From Quercus robur (Eukaryota > Streptophyta > Magnoliopsida > Fagales > Fagaceae), in assembly GCF_932294415.1 (NCBI RefSeq), contig NC_065538.1, positions 75,555,834 to 75,619,833 on the forward strand: DNA of 64,000 nt, read 5' to 3'. The notes under the pieces were generated by a model. That model saw only the letters and a list, made by a program, of their open reading frames with translations. It did not search any database and was not told the origin of the DNA. Shown one piece after another: positions 11,690 through 22,519 of the stretch; the first letter of the stretch is position 1, and each line of letters opens with the position of its first letter. The position numbers and the translations under genes were made by a program.

Positions 11690-11935
11690 ATTTAAATATA
11701 ATTTATTTATTTTATTGTTATAAATAGCCTAATATTCTAACTTACTGTTTATTTTCATATATAATTTTAAAAATAATTGAAATCATTAACATTCAACTAA
11801 AAAAAATCATATACATAAACATAAACATTAAAATGATAATATATGTTATTTTTTACTCAAATATAAACATAAAAAATATACTCAAAAAATGTCAATTAGT
11901 GAATTTTTTAGGTTGTTTATACCTTTTCCTCCTTT
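11690..11935. repeat. Local direct repeat, copy 2 (left half, interrupted by the gypsy element)
   Basis: Continues at 22345-22440 after the retrotransposon. Similarity to copy 1 is in short blocks and clearly diverged, so this duplication is older than the gypsy insertion. Confidence 0.55.
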
Positions 11936-11940
11936 GTTTT
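11936..11940. repeat. Gypsy target-site duplication GTTTT (left)
   Basis: Identical to 22340-22344. Confidence 0.9.
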
Positions 11941-12478
11941 TGATGATACTGAAAAATCAACAGTAAGTCACCCGGTCCTCACGTGCTCGAAACAATACCC
12001 TCCGAAGGTCAAGTTAGAACTTCTCACAACTCTAAAGTGCCAGAGCTGGGGGTGAATTATGCATACCTTGGTTAGTGAGAGTTTTGGGGCTTTTATAGTA
12101 GTAGAGGGTTGACATCTTTTCCTTGGTTTAGAAGTCTTTTCCTTATAGGAGTCCTCATGAGCGTATTTTGTGGAATCCTTTCCTTGTAAGAGTCTTTTTT
12201 ATTAACACTAAGCGTGGGGCACAAGATATTTCCTTATACACGCATGCGTGGAGGCCAAGTTAAGGTCATCTCAGAACCGTCAGTCTCGTGCATCCCCTTC
12301 AATTTAGTGGCGACAGCTTTCCATCCTCGCCCCAAGCTGACCCCATCAGCTTAGAGCTGTAGACTCCCTACTGTTGTCACTTGTCAATGGACACAAGTGA
12401 GACCGATGGGTTTGTTTGGAACGTCGCTCTATGCCTTTCCATCAGTGAGTGTTCATATTTACAATTTTATCCTTATTA
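11941..12478 (-). repeat. 3' LTR of the gypsy element
   Basis: Starts TGATGAT and ends CCTTATTA, where the other LTR has CCTTATCA. Compared with 21754-22339 it lacks one block of about 48 bases after GAAACAATA. Being minus-oriented, this is the downstream LTR. Confidence 0.92.
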
Positions 12479-12495
12479 GCTGCCCCCTACTCCAT
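12479..12495 (-). other. Polypurine tract of the gypsy element
   Basis: On the minus strand the bases next to the 3' LTR read GGAGTAGGGGGCAGC, a purine-rich stretch in the expected place for priming plus-strand DNA synthesis. Confidence 0.7.
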
Positions 12496-12968
12496 AGCTT
12501 CGTCAGCTTAAGCTGACGGGTTATGGAGTTGAACTTTATTATTAATTTTCTTTTGCTCAGGAGAGAGGGAAAATCATTTATGGGTGATTCCTCGAGCAAC
12601 CTTTATTTAATGCTTGGACATGTGGCGCAACTTAATTGGCTCCACTTTTGGACGAAGGCGTCGTTTCATCTTCTGTGCATATCCTCCCTTATATATACCT
12701 CACCTCCCTCCTCATTTTCCTCTATTTTACTGCTGTTGATTATCAAAGCGAACCCATCACTTTGAGAAATTTGCCCACATCATCTTGCTTTAGCTAAGAC
12801 CATCATCTTTCAAAAGTCCGTCAGTTTTACTTGGTAAGTCACCCTTGCTCTTATTACCTCTTGTTTTTTTACTTTTATCCTTTTTCTTTTGATTGGGAAA
12901 ATATATATTTTTTAGAAAGGCCATCAACTTAGGTTCTTAGAATACCTCCATCGCTTGTAGGTAGTCAG

Positions 12969-15112
12969 ATGTCTAGAGAAGTGACGAGTGAACAGTCGTC
13001 AGTCCGCGAGGGAGCAGGCTACGACGAGGTCTTTCCATCAGGTCATGAGCTCGAGGAGGGCTTCTCCTGGTCGTCAGAGAGGGAAACGTCAACCCAATCT
13101 TCTAACAAGGAAGTTGAAAGTCGTGGAGAAGAAGATAAGCTAGTAAGTGAGGGTGAAGATGAGGATGATGATGGAGAAGGGGGGGAGAGAGAGTGACGAG
13201 GATGAAAATATTGGTGAAGAGGAGGTCTTAGAGAGTACTTTAGGTAGTCTAGGAGATGACTGTCCTTTCATCCTTCCTAAAAAATGGACAGTTAATGACT
13301 TTCTACCGACGATGTCGGACAAGGTTTTCAAGACTTTACATGGTCGTTACTTAATTCTGGACAATATCCCAATCCGTCTCCCTGGGAAGTTTGAGAGATG
13401 CTACTCAGGGAAGACTGCGGATGTCGGCATGTATGATGCCATATTCGCAATAGGATTGAGACTGCCTCTAACGGCACTTCACCATTAGTTGGCCAATTTT
13501 CTAGGGTTGTCCGTCAGCCAAATTGCCCCTAACGCTTGGAGGATATTCATTGGGGCCGAGATTCTGTGGGCCGTCTAAGTGGAGGGAACCGTTAGCTAAC
13601 TATTGATGAGTTCTTTTGGTGCTACCATCCTCAACACATTGTCTCGTCCTAGGGGACATACCACTTTGCTGTAAGGAAGAAGGGGCTGAGGCTGGTATCT
13701 GATATGCCTGATTCTAATAGGAATTGGAAGGGCAAATATTTCTTCGTCAAAGGGACAAATTGGGTGTGTCATAAGGAAGAATAGGAGACAATGCCTTATG
13801 GCTTTGACAACACTTGGGCTTATGTCAAGGATTCAGGTTGATCCCGTATGCTTCTTTCAGTTTATTTGTTTCGAATTTCTAACGTCGTTTACTTTTTTTT
13901 TAACTAGCGTTCGTCCACATATCACAGGCGAGCAAGAAGACTTTATTCGCCGGGTAACAAAAATCCCATTGGACGAGCGGAAGTGTCAGGATCTTATTAC
14001 ACTCGACACTTTACACGTGTATTGTAGGGGTCCTAAGCCAACACCAGAGGCCCGTTGTCTTAACGCTTATTCCCGTCGTCTTAAGTTTATACGCTTTAGC
14101 CATTCTTTTTTCTTTTCCCGTCGGCTTGTTCAAGGTTGTCACTTATTCCAATATTCGTCATTTGTCTCTGCAGAAATAGAGGCAGCCAGGCAAAAGGTGA
14201 GGGAAGCTACCACCCGTAAGAAAGAGGAAGAGAGGAAAGCTAAGGAGGGGGAGTCTTCGTTAGCCCCTAAAGCTGTCAAAAAAAGGGCGAGTAAAAGGAA
14301 GGGTGACAGGAAGGACGACTGTCAGTCCAAAAGGTGTCTGTCACTCCTGGAGAGAAGCTTCCTAAGAAGCCATCACCTCCAAAGCATGGGCATGGCAAAG
14401 GCCTGATGATGACGCCCGGCCCCGCCACTCAAGATTTTGAGCGTCGTCTCCTTACCCACAATGATTATGTTATCGAGATGCTTGAGTCCATCATCAAAGA
14501 TAAGGACGCGGATCCTTATGTTGGCCAGGCGACAGGGGAGCTAGGGGATTTAGGCCTCTTTGACCTTGCTCGGGTATGTTTCTTCCATTCTTTCTTTATT
14601 CATTCATTTTCATGTTAACTAGCTAACGGTTGTTTTGTCCTGTAGGCACTGGTTCGTATGAAAGCTTTGTAGGTTAATGGTGTTGCCAACAAAGGGGTGA
14701 TTACCTATCTGTAAAAGCGTGTTAAGAACCTGACTGACGGGCAAGAACAGTACAAGAGCGCCCTCAGTACCCTCAACCAGGAGGTGAAGGAGTTGAAAGA
14801 AAAGCTGGAGGAGGAGGGTCGTTAGCGGAAAAAAGATCTAGAAGCCAAGGAGACAATAGAGGAGTTGACGACTCTGTTGGGCCAGGTGGAGACGACCAAG
14901 GCCGACGCTGTAAAAGAGCTCAAGGAGTCACAGGCATACATTGATTTTTGCGTCGAATATTATGGTGTGGGGGTTGAGGATTGTCTTAAACAGGTCAAAT
15001 CCAATTACCCTCACCTAGATTTGGCAAAGGTCTCAATGGATGACCCCTTGCCAACAACACCTGTAGGCGACGCTATTCCTGAAGAGACTAATGACTCCAC
15101 CGAGTCAGAGTA
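12969..15112 (+). pseudogene. Antisense gene of the gypsy element (putative gypsy-type 'transposase' family, PF04195-like), decayed
   Basis: It is encoded on the strand opposite to gag-pol, between pol and the 3' LTR. The N-terminal part is acidic and Ser/Glu-rich (12969-13250). Next comes DDCPFILPKKWTVNDFLP and GLRLPLTALHHQLANFLG followed by LSVSQIAPNAWRIFIGAE, which I recognise as the plant 'putative gypsy type transposon' domain. After 13900 comes RPHITGEQEDFIRRVTKIPL, then a basic coiled-coil zone (EIEAARQKVREATTRKKEEE), HNDYVIEMLESIIKDKDADP and a long coiled coil (14750-14920). Apparent introns interrupt it: donors near 13837 and at CGG|GTATGTT (14571), acceptors TCTGCAG (14174) and CCTGTAG (14646). 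Frameshifts and stops, several at former Gln codons, show it is dead. Its function is not known; similar antisense ORFs are described for Tat-lineage elements. Confidence 0.7.
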
Positions 15113-15479
15113 AGATACTCAAGATGACAGCACCGTCCTTGCTCAGCCTGCCATGAATCCTCCCATCATTCCTCTGACTCCGTCGGCCAATCCTCCAGTT
15201 GCTGATGACCCTTCAACTCATGATGCCCTAGACCAGACCAAGAGTGACGGGGCCCATAAGACCTCCCGGCTTTATGAACTTGACATCTTTTTTTTTTTTT
15301 AATATTTTTATTGTAAATGTAATCTAATTTCAGGACAATGCCCTTTTTGTTTTTTCTTGGGCTCTGTTTGTAAAAACTTCATCTTATTTATAGTATCCAT
15401 ATCCGTCGCTTTCAACATGTTTATTTTATCCTTGGCCCTTATGGATCCGTCTGCTTTATGACTTGATAATTCTAATTTG

Positions 15480-16225
15480 TCTGTCTTGAACTAATTTATT
15501 TGATGGCTAATAAACCTCATAATGGACTCATCCACTTTGTGGGCTTAACCAGATCCGTCTACTCTATTGACCTTGTCAACTTAATGGGATGAATTGGTCA
15601 ACTTTATGGGATGAATTCGTCAAGTTTAACTAAGTTACGAATCCTTCTTCTTGTGGACTTGTTCTCCTTAATTATGGATTGTATCAAGTCATCCTTGTGG
15701 AATGAATTGGTCCTCTCTTTGGATTTTATAAGTCTGTTTACATTAATTATGGGTCCATTCACTTGTGGTCCAACTTATGAAGCTGTTTGCTTCAATAACC
15801 TTATCCACTTTATTAAGTAATGAACTTGTCCACTTTATGGACTTGTTATTAAACTTTTCCACTTTGTGGACCAATGAACTCGTCCATTTTGTGGACGTAT
15901 TATTAAACTTGTCCACTTTATGGACTTATTATTGAACTTGTCCACTTTATGGACTAAGGAACTCATCCACTTTATGGACTAACGAACTCGTCCATTCTAT
16001 GGGAGAATTATTAAACCCGTCCACTTTATGGACTTATTATATTGAACTCATCCACTTTGTGGACTAATGAACTCGTCCACTTTATGGACTAATGAACTCG
16101 TCTACTCTATGGACTTATTATTAAACCCGTCCACTTTATGGACTTATTATATTGAACTCGTCCACTCTATGGACTAATGAACTCGTCTATTTTATGGACG
16201 TATTATTAAACCTGTCCACTTTATG
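15480..16225. repeat. Tandem-repeat array in the gypsy 3' region
   Basis: A unit of about 25-40 bp built on 'GTCCACTTTATGGAC' plus TTATTATTAAAC or TAATGAACTC recurs many times, cleanly from 15820 to 16225 and more degenerately back to about 15480. Each unit contains a small palindrome (GTCCA-CTTTA-TGGAC). Tandem repeats between pol and the 3' LTR are a known trait of Tat-lineage retrotransposons and a known seed of satellite DNA. Confidence 0.9.
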
Positions 16226-16499
16226 GACTTGTTAATGTTTTGTAGAAAAAACACTCTAGTCATATCTGAATAAATTCCTCTTATTATGAAAAACCATGCG
16301 TTCGTTGAAAAAATTGCTTAAAGAAAAAGACCTACCCTTTGGGCTTAGAAAGTATTGTAGCAAAAATTAACAAAGTTAAACTGAAAAACTGAGGAGTGTT
16401 GCTAAAGTTAAAAGTAAATTAGAGAATGGATAGTGTTGCTTTCCACGCTATTAGCTTTACTGGTAGTACTTCTGTAAGTGCTCGGCGTTCCACGGATGG

Positions 16500-17470
16500 T
16501 GCAACTTCCGTCCGTCTAGTGTCTCTAGGTGGTAGGTGTCTTTCCTCTGTCATGATGTAATCCTGTAAGGTCCCTCCTAGTTGGGGCCGAGCTTCCCTTG
16601 GGTAGGGTCTTTAGCGGCGCCCATTACCTTCTTTAAAATGAGATTTTCAGCCTGGAAGTCTCTGTGTTTGACACAAGAGTTGTAGTGCTTGGCCATGAGG
16701 TCCTAGTACCGCGCGAGTCTTTGTTCGGCCGTCGCCCTGACTTCGTCCAGTAGATCGAGCTGTAGACGTATAGCCTTGTCGTTTTTGCTTTCATTGTGGT
16801 TGTCCACCCTGTAGCTCGTGAGTTCGACCTCAGCTGGAATGACCACCTCGTTCCTGTATGCCAGCCAGAATGGTGTCTCTTCGATAGGTGTCCTTGTTGT
16901 TGTCTTGTACACCTACAGTATGCTTGGCAGCTCTTCGAGCCATATACCCTTTGCCCTCTTGAGCCAAGTCTTGATGATTTTAAGCAAGGATTGGTTCGTG
17001 ACTTCAACTTGTCTGTTAGCTTGAGGGTGGGCAAGAGAGGAGTAGTGGTTTTTAATCCCTAACTGCGAGCAAAAATCACCGAAGGAGTTGTTGTCGAATT
17101 GTTTCCCATTGTTTGAGACCAGTACCCTAGGGATCCCATACCTGAAGATGATGTATCTCCAAACGAAGCTCCACACCTTCTTCTCCGTAATGGTTTCCAA
17201 GGCTTCAGCTTTCACCCAATTTGTGAAGTAGTCTATGCCTACTATGAGAAACTTCAGCTGTTGCGTCACTACCGGGAATGGTCCTATGGTGTCTAATCCC
17301 CACTAAGCAAAGGGCCATGGAGCTGTCATCAAGGTCAATTCTTTGGACGGCTGTTTGATGACATTGCTGAACCTTTGACACTTGTCACAGGTTTTGACAT
17401 AAGTCTGGGCATCTTTCTGCATGGTGGGCCAGTAGTACCCGGCTTGGATCAGCTTGTATACTAACGATCG
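16500..17470 (-). pseudogene. Gypsy integrase (broken)
   Basis: Part of pol, starting with the zinc-binding HHCC region at its upstream side (GNHSGSRSLVYKLIQAGYYW, KTCDKCQRF, about 17360-17490). The catalytic core follows: VGIDYFTNWVKAEAL holds the first Asp. LVSNNGKQFDN has Asn where LISDNG is usual, so the second catalytic Asp is lost. HPQANRQVEVTNQSLLK holds the Glu. Stops interrupt PFA*WG (17303), SIL*VYK (16913) and RY*DLMAK (16703). The C-terminal part (GPNWEGPYRITS, HHPWNAEHLQKYY) reaches about 16460. It would insert retroelement cDNA into the genome, but this copy cannot. Confidence 0.88.
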
Positions 17471-17479
17471 TGACCCTGA

Positions 17480-18700
17480 ATGGTTCCCACAAATTCCTTC
17501 GTGGACTTCTCTCATGACGTAGTCCACTTCCTTAGTGCCTAAACACCTTAGGTATGGGCGGGAGAAACCTCTTTTGTACAAGACATCCTTTATTAGAATG
17601 AAGTGCGTTGCTTGAACCTTCAGCTTTCTTGTGGCTTCCTTCCCATCTGGTAATACGCCATTTTTCAAGTAGAAGACTAATGGTGTGGTCCAGTTATTTT
17701 CAGAATATATCTCATGTGTATCAACGAAATCTATTAATGGAGAAAGCTGAATAAAGGAGAGTACGTTGCCAGGGACGGTCATATGTTCTGCTGAAGAGAC
17801 TTTGGTGAGGTAGTTGGCTTGCTTATTTTCTCCTTTGGAGATTTGAACCACCTTGGCTTGTAGATCGTCCACCCTTCTCTTTACTTGCTCCAGGTATCTC
17901 TTCATCCTTTCACCCTTACATTCGTAATCTTCGTTTACCTGGTTGGTGACGACTTGGGAGTCGTAATGAATGACTACACTGGTGACCCCTGCTGCTTTGG
18001 CGAGGTCAAGCCCTACCACTAGAGCTTCGTATTCCGCTTCATTGTTGGTGGTAGGGAAATTGAGGCAAACCATACATTCAATTTTGTCTCCTTCTAGAGA
18101 AAGAAGAATGACACCTACTCCCCTAGCCTTTTTGTTAGATGATCCGTCTGTATATATGCTCCACTAAGGACACTCATCTGCCCCCTTACCTTCGCCGTTG
18201 GTGAATTCTGCTATAAAATCAGCGACGACCTATCCTTTGATGGTGGTATGCGGGCGGTACTGAATGTCAAACTCACTTAATTCTATTGCCCACAATAACA
18301 ATCGCTCGGCTACTTTAGGGCTGCTTATCGCTCGCTGTAATGGTTTGTCAGTTAGGACAATCATCGTATGGGCTTAGAAGTATGGCTCGAGCTTGCGGGC
18401 TGCCATTACTAAAGAGAAGGTGAGCTTCTCCATTGGTGGGTACCTTTCTTCTACACCACGAAGTGCCCTGCTGGCGTAGTACATGGGCTTCTGGACCTTG
18501 TCTTCTTCCTTGACTAAGGTTGTGCTGACGACTACAGGAGAGACAGCTAAATAGAGGAAGAGCTCTTCCCCCAGTTATGAATGACTTAGTAGTGGTGGGG
18601 AAGAGAGGTAGACCTTTAGATTCTCGAATGCCTACTAACACTCGGCCATCCACTCAAAAGACTTTTTCAGCGTGCGGAAGAAGGGTAGACACTTATCTGT
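17480..18700 (-). pseudogene. Gypsy dual RNase H region (broken)
   Basis: Two RNase H units occur in series. The upstream one is connection-like (MYYASRALRGVEERYPPMEK, PYF*AHTMIVLTDKPLQRA; about 18310-18550). The second is the archaeal-type domain: SIYTDGSSNKKARGVGV at about 18110-18170 with the catalytic Asp, then FPTTNNEAEYEALVVGLDLA and IHYDSQVVTNQVNEDYECKG with Glu and Asp. Two RNase H domains in one pol are the signature of Tat-lineage Ty3/gypsy. Stops at about 18166, 18227 and 18376 break the frame. RNase H removes RNA from the RNA:DNA hybrid during reverse transcription. Confidence 0.88.
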
Positions 18701-19470
18701 TGCCCTTGACACGAACCTGTTCAGGCAACGATCTTGCCGTTTAAACTTTGTACTTCTTTTACGTTCTTCGGGGGTTCATCTCTATTATGGCCCGAATCTT
18801 GTCTGGGTTGGCCTCGATACCTCTCTGAGACACCACAAACCCTAAGAACTTTCCCACCATCACTCTGAAGGCACATTTGCCTGGATTGAGCTTCATGTTG
18901 TAGGAGCAAAGGGTGTTAAACGTTTCTCTAAGATCCCCTAAGTGGTCTTCCTCCCTTCAGCTTTTTACCAACATGTCGTCAACATAGATTTGTACATTTC
19001 TCCTGATCTGTTGTGCAAACATCTTGTTCATGAGCCTCTGATACGTTGCGCCCGCGTTCTTTAGGCCAAATGACATTACTTTATAGCAAAAAAGGCCCTG
19101 GCTAGTGATGAACGAAGTCTTCTCCTGATCTGCCTTGTCCATTCTTATTTGGTTAAAGCCCAAAAAGGCGTCCATAAAGCTTAGTAACTAATGTTAGGCT
19201 GTAGAGTCAACTAGGACGTCGACTCGCGGGAGGGGGTAGCTATCTTTAGGGCATGCCTTGTTTAGGTCAGTAAAGTCTATGCACATCCTCCATTTCCTGC
19301 TAGCTTTCTTGACCATTACCATGTTTGCCAATTAATTGGGGTAATAAACTTCTTGGATGAAGTTCGCCTCTTGTAGCTTATGGACTTTTTTTGCTATAGC
19401 CTGGTCCCGTTCGAGGGCAAATACTTACTTCTTCTGACAGATGGGTGGAAAGGAGGGTGATATGTTCAGT
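18700..19470 (-). pseudogene. Gypsy reverse transcriptase (broken)
   Basis: Ordered RT motifs are visible: HKLQEANFIQEVYYPN, LANMVMVKKASRKWRMCIDF, TDLNKACPKDSYPLPRVD, MDAFLGFNQIRMDKADQEKT, SFGLKNAGATYQRLMNKMF and the catalytic YVDD (about 18976-18987) in VQIYVDDMLVKS. Three or more stops lie upstream of MDAF and downstream frames are shifted. The sequence is close to plant Tat/Retand-type RTs. Confidence 0.92.
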
Positions 19471-19689
19471 CTATGTACCTTGATCGCAGGGTCGATTCCT
19501 GGAATGTCTTCAAGGATCAAAGCAAATACATCCCTGTTATCTTTAAGAAAAGATGTGAGTGCTTGGTGGATCACTGGACTGGCTAGAGTACCAATTCTGG
19601 TTGTTCGATCGGGCTTGGAGTCATCGAGGAGTATTTTTTCAAGCTTTCGATGAGCTCTGTCACTGTTCGGTGTTCCTCTATGTTCATGG

Positions 19690-20574
19690 CCTAGAGGTGG
19701 TCATCCATCTCCATCATAGCTACGTAGTATTTTCGAGTGGCTACCTGATTTCCGCGCAGCTCCCCTACTCCATAATTGGTGGGAAATTTGATCATCAAGT
19801 GGTAGGTTGAAGTTACAGCTTTCCATAAGTTAAGGGTAGGCCGTCCCAAGATGGCATTATAGGCGGAAGAGTAGTTGACCACAAGGAATGTTACGTCCTT
19901 AGTGATCTACTGGGGTCGTCGCCCACCATTACGGATAATGTGACTGCGCCAAGGGGGTGTACCCTTCTTCCTCCGAAACCAACGAGCAGTGCGTTCATCG
20001 GAACTAGTCGCTCTCTGTCAATCATCATCTGTTGAAATGCTGGGTAGTAAAGGATGTCAACTAAACTACCATTGTCAACCAAAACCCGATGTGTATTATA
20101 ATCCCCCACTCGTATGCTGATGACCAGTGCATCGTCGTGGGAGTGGTGGAGACGTCGGGCATCTTCTTCCGAGAATTCGATGACGGGGTTGTCGATCCGC
20201 AGTATCTTTGGCACGAAACCTGTCAGTTGGATGTTGTGGACCATCCTCAGGTAGGTCTTACGGGCCTTTTTAGATAACCCGGTAGTCGCTGTACCCCCTA
20301 CAATCATTCTTATGTCACCTAAGGGCAGTCTAGGACGCTCATTTTCTCGTCGAGGAGCCTGTTCTTGTAGTGGGTCCGCTCTTTCCTTACTGACGAACCT
20401 TTGCAGCTTCCTTTGCTTGATAAGAGCTTCGATTTGCTGCTTTAAGTCGTAACAATCAGCTATATCATGGTCGTGATCGCGGTGAAAATGGCAGTACCTA
20501 TCCCTAGACCTCTTGTTAGGATCTCCTTTCAGCTTACCAGGAAAGGTCAAGGCTCCTTCATCCTTAATTTGCAT
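19690..20574 (-). pseudogene. Gypsy gag C-terminus and aspartic protease (broken)
   Basis: YCHFHRDHDHDIADCYDLKQ is the Cys/His segment at the gag end of this family. RVLVDNGSLVDILYYPAFQQ is the aspartic protease active-site region, with DNGS in place of the usual DxGS. The open frame stops at 19891 and the protease continues in another segment (VNYSSAYNAILGRPTLNLWK) to 19691. It would mature the gag-pol polyprotein. Confidence 0.88.
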
Positions 20575-20706
20575 CAGAACTTGGTCGATCGGGGCAGTTA
20601 ACGGGGTGAAGCTTGTGAGCTTCCCTGCAGGGGGTTTGGAGCATCTGTCCTCTCACCGATCTTCAGTTCTAGCCATCTTCAGCCCGTTGTCTTGTTGCGG
20701 GTCTTC

Positions 20707-21665
20707 CTACCTTTCCCTCTTCTTGGGATTTTCTTCTTGAGCCAGCAACGTATTTTCCGTGTTCATGTACTTGGTCGCCCTATATAGTACATCCGACATA
20801 GTTTTTGGGTCGTTCTTGTATAGGGAAAATAGGAACTTACCCTTCCGTAATCCATTTGTGAAGGCAACCATGAGTATTTTGTCGTTTGTTTCATCGATTG
20901 AGAGGGTCTCTTTGTTAAAGCAGGTGATGTAGGACCTCAGCGTCTTGTCCTCCCGCTGCTTAATATTCATCAGGCATGCAGTGGACTTCTTGTACTTGTG
21001 CCCTCTGATGAAGTGTGAAGCGAACTGGACGCTTAACTCCTTGATGGTTCCAATGGAGTTAGGCATCAGCCTGCTGAACCAGATCCTTGTGGATCCTTTC
21101 AGCGTGATGGGGAAAGCTCTGCACATGATCTCGTCTAGCACCCTTTGAAGGTGCATCAGGGTCTTGAAAGACTCCAAGTGATCTAAAGGGTCCTTGGATC
21201 TGTCGTAGTTTTCCACCTGCGGCATGTGAAACTTCGGTGGAAGGGAGAATGAAGTGACGGACATTGTGAATGGCGAATTAGTTCGATGGACCAAATCATC
21301 GAGGTTAGTAGACACCCGTCCTTTAAGGGCATTCATCATAAAGTTCATCCGTTCCTTCATCATTTGCATCTCGGCTATTATATGAGGTGGAATCATATTA
21401 GTGATGGATTGTCGACTAGTGTCCTGTCGGTCTGGCCTGCCCGAGGCGTTGCTACCTTCTAGCCCTTCTTGGTTCCTTCTCTCAGCACTAGTGCCTTCTT
21501 GGTCTTCCTCTTGGGTATCATCACCATGTTTTTCTGGCACAGCTATTCATCCAGATCATGATTTTGCTTGGTGAGGCGTTCTACTACTGCTGTGAGGATT
21601 TGGACTTGCCTCTCTAGGGCAGTAGGTCGCGATTCGTTGCCTTGATTGTTGGTGGTGGTTGCCAT
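20707..21665 (-). pseudogene. Gypsy gag (nucleocapsid/capsid), broken
   Basis: The likely start is the ATG at 21665 (MATTTNNQGNESRPT then a coiled coil, LERQVQILTAVVERLTKQN). A TAG at 21543 and a frameshift follow. The capsid part is open from 21540 to 20707: MKERMNFMMNALKGRV, FHMPQVENYDRSKDPLDHLE, RAFPITLKGSTRIWFSRLMP, FIRGHKYKKSTACLMNIKQR, FTNGLRKGKFLFSLYKNDP, a retrotransposon-gag domain. It lies first after the PBS, as expected. Confidence 0.9.
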
Positions 21666-21733
21666 CGAATGAGTAAGTACCATGCAACTTTTTCTTTGAG
21701 AAGCAATGAATATGGCTTATCTTCTAATCGCGT

Positions 21734-21751
21734 TTCCCACAGACGGCGCCA
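21734..21751 (-). other. Primer-binding site of the gypsy element
   Basis: Immediately inside the 5' LTR the minus strand reads TGGCGCCGTCTGTGGGAA. TGGCGCC is the start of a well-known plant retroelement PBS; the first bases fit the 3' end of a tRNA-Asp-type primer, the remainder less well. The exact tRNA is inference. Confidence 0.7.
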
Positions 21752-21753
21752 AC

Positions 21754-22339
21754 TGATGATGCCTAAAAATCAACAGTAAGTCACACGGTCCTCACGTGCT
21801 CGAAACAATATCTACACAATACAAAAATAGAAGACCTAATAGAGAGTACTGGTGTGGTGCCAACCAAATACCCTCTGAAGGTCAAGTTAGAACTTCTCAC
21901 AACTCTAGAGTGTCAAAACTAGGGGTGAATTATGCGTACCTTGGTTAGTGAGGGTTTTAGGGCTTTTATAGTAGTAGAGGGTTGACATCTCTTCCTTGGT
22001 TTAGAAGTCTTTTCCTTATAGGAGTCCTCATGAGCGTATTTTGCAGAATCCTTTTCTTGTAGGAGTCTTTTTGATTAACATTAAGCGTGAGGCATAAGAT
22101 ATTTCCTTATACACGCATGCGTGGAGGCCAAGTTAAGGTCATGTTAGAACCGTCATTCTCGTGCATCCCCTTCAGCTTAATGGTGTCAACTTTCCATCTT
22201 CGCCCAAGCTGATAGAGCTATAGACTCCCTACTGTTGTCACTTGTCAATGGACACAAGTGAGATTGATGGGTTTGTTTGGAACGTCGCTCTATGCCTTTC
22301 CATCAGTAAGCGTTCATATTTATAATTTTATCCTTATCA
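21754..22339 (-). repeat. 5' LTR of the gypsy element
   Basis: 586 bp, TGATGATGCC...CCTTATCA; would hold the promoter for the minus-strand retrotransposon RNA. It is followed on the minus strand by the primer-binding site. Confidence 0.92.
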
Positions 22340-22344
22340 GTTTT
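22340..22344. repeat. Gypsy target-site duplication GTTTT (right)
   Basis: Identical to 11936-11940. Confidence 0.9.
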
Positions 22345-22519
22345 AAATATATAAATTAATTTTAAACTAATATGCGAGAGATGCTTAAATTATATGTTTG
22401 TACTTTATACTTCAAAAATAATAATACTGGTAAGAGCATATAGTTGGCATAAAGACGCTTTAAAAAAGAAAAGAAAAAGAAAAAGAAAAAGAAAAAGAAA
22501 AAGATAGTTATAATAGGAG

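Larger units (their letters stand above)
11941..22339 (-). mobile_element. Ty3/gypsy LTR retrotransposon, Tat lineage, complete but decayed (10.4 kb)
   Basis: Two LTRs (11941-12478 and 21754-22339) bracket gag, protease, reverse transcriptase, two RNase H regions and integrase on the minus strand. The element is flanked by a perfect 5-bp target duplication GTTTT (11936-11940, 22340-22344). The order gag-pro-RT-RH-INT is Ty3/gypsy. The second, archaeal-type RNase H (TNNEAEYEAL, IYTDGSSN) is the known mark of the Tat lineage, as are an antisense extra ORF and a tandem-repeat region between pol and the 3' LTR, both present. Frames are broken by many stops and shifts, so the copy is dead. The left LTR is about 48 bp shorter owing to one internal deletion. 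Confidence 0.95.

Noticed and set aside
15480-16225. CRISPR-like regularly spaced repeat
   Set aside because: Eukaryotic retrotransposon context, variable unit length, no unique spacers.
16796-17062. Plus-strand ORFs over the integrase
   Set aside because: Reverse-strand shadows of the integrase coding frame.
18721-20740. Several plus- and minus-strand ORFs overlapping gypsy RT, protease and gag in other frames
   Set aside because: Shadows; the conserved motifs all lie in the minus-strand pol frames.
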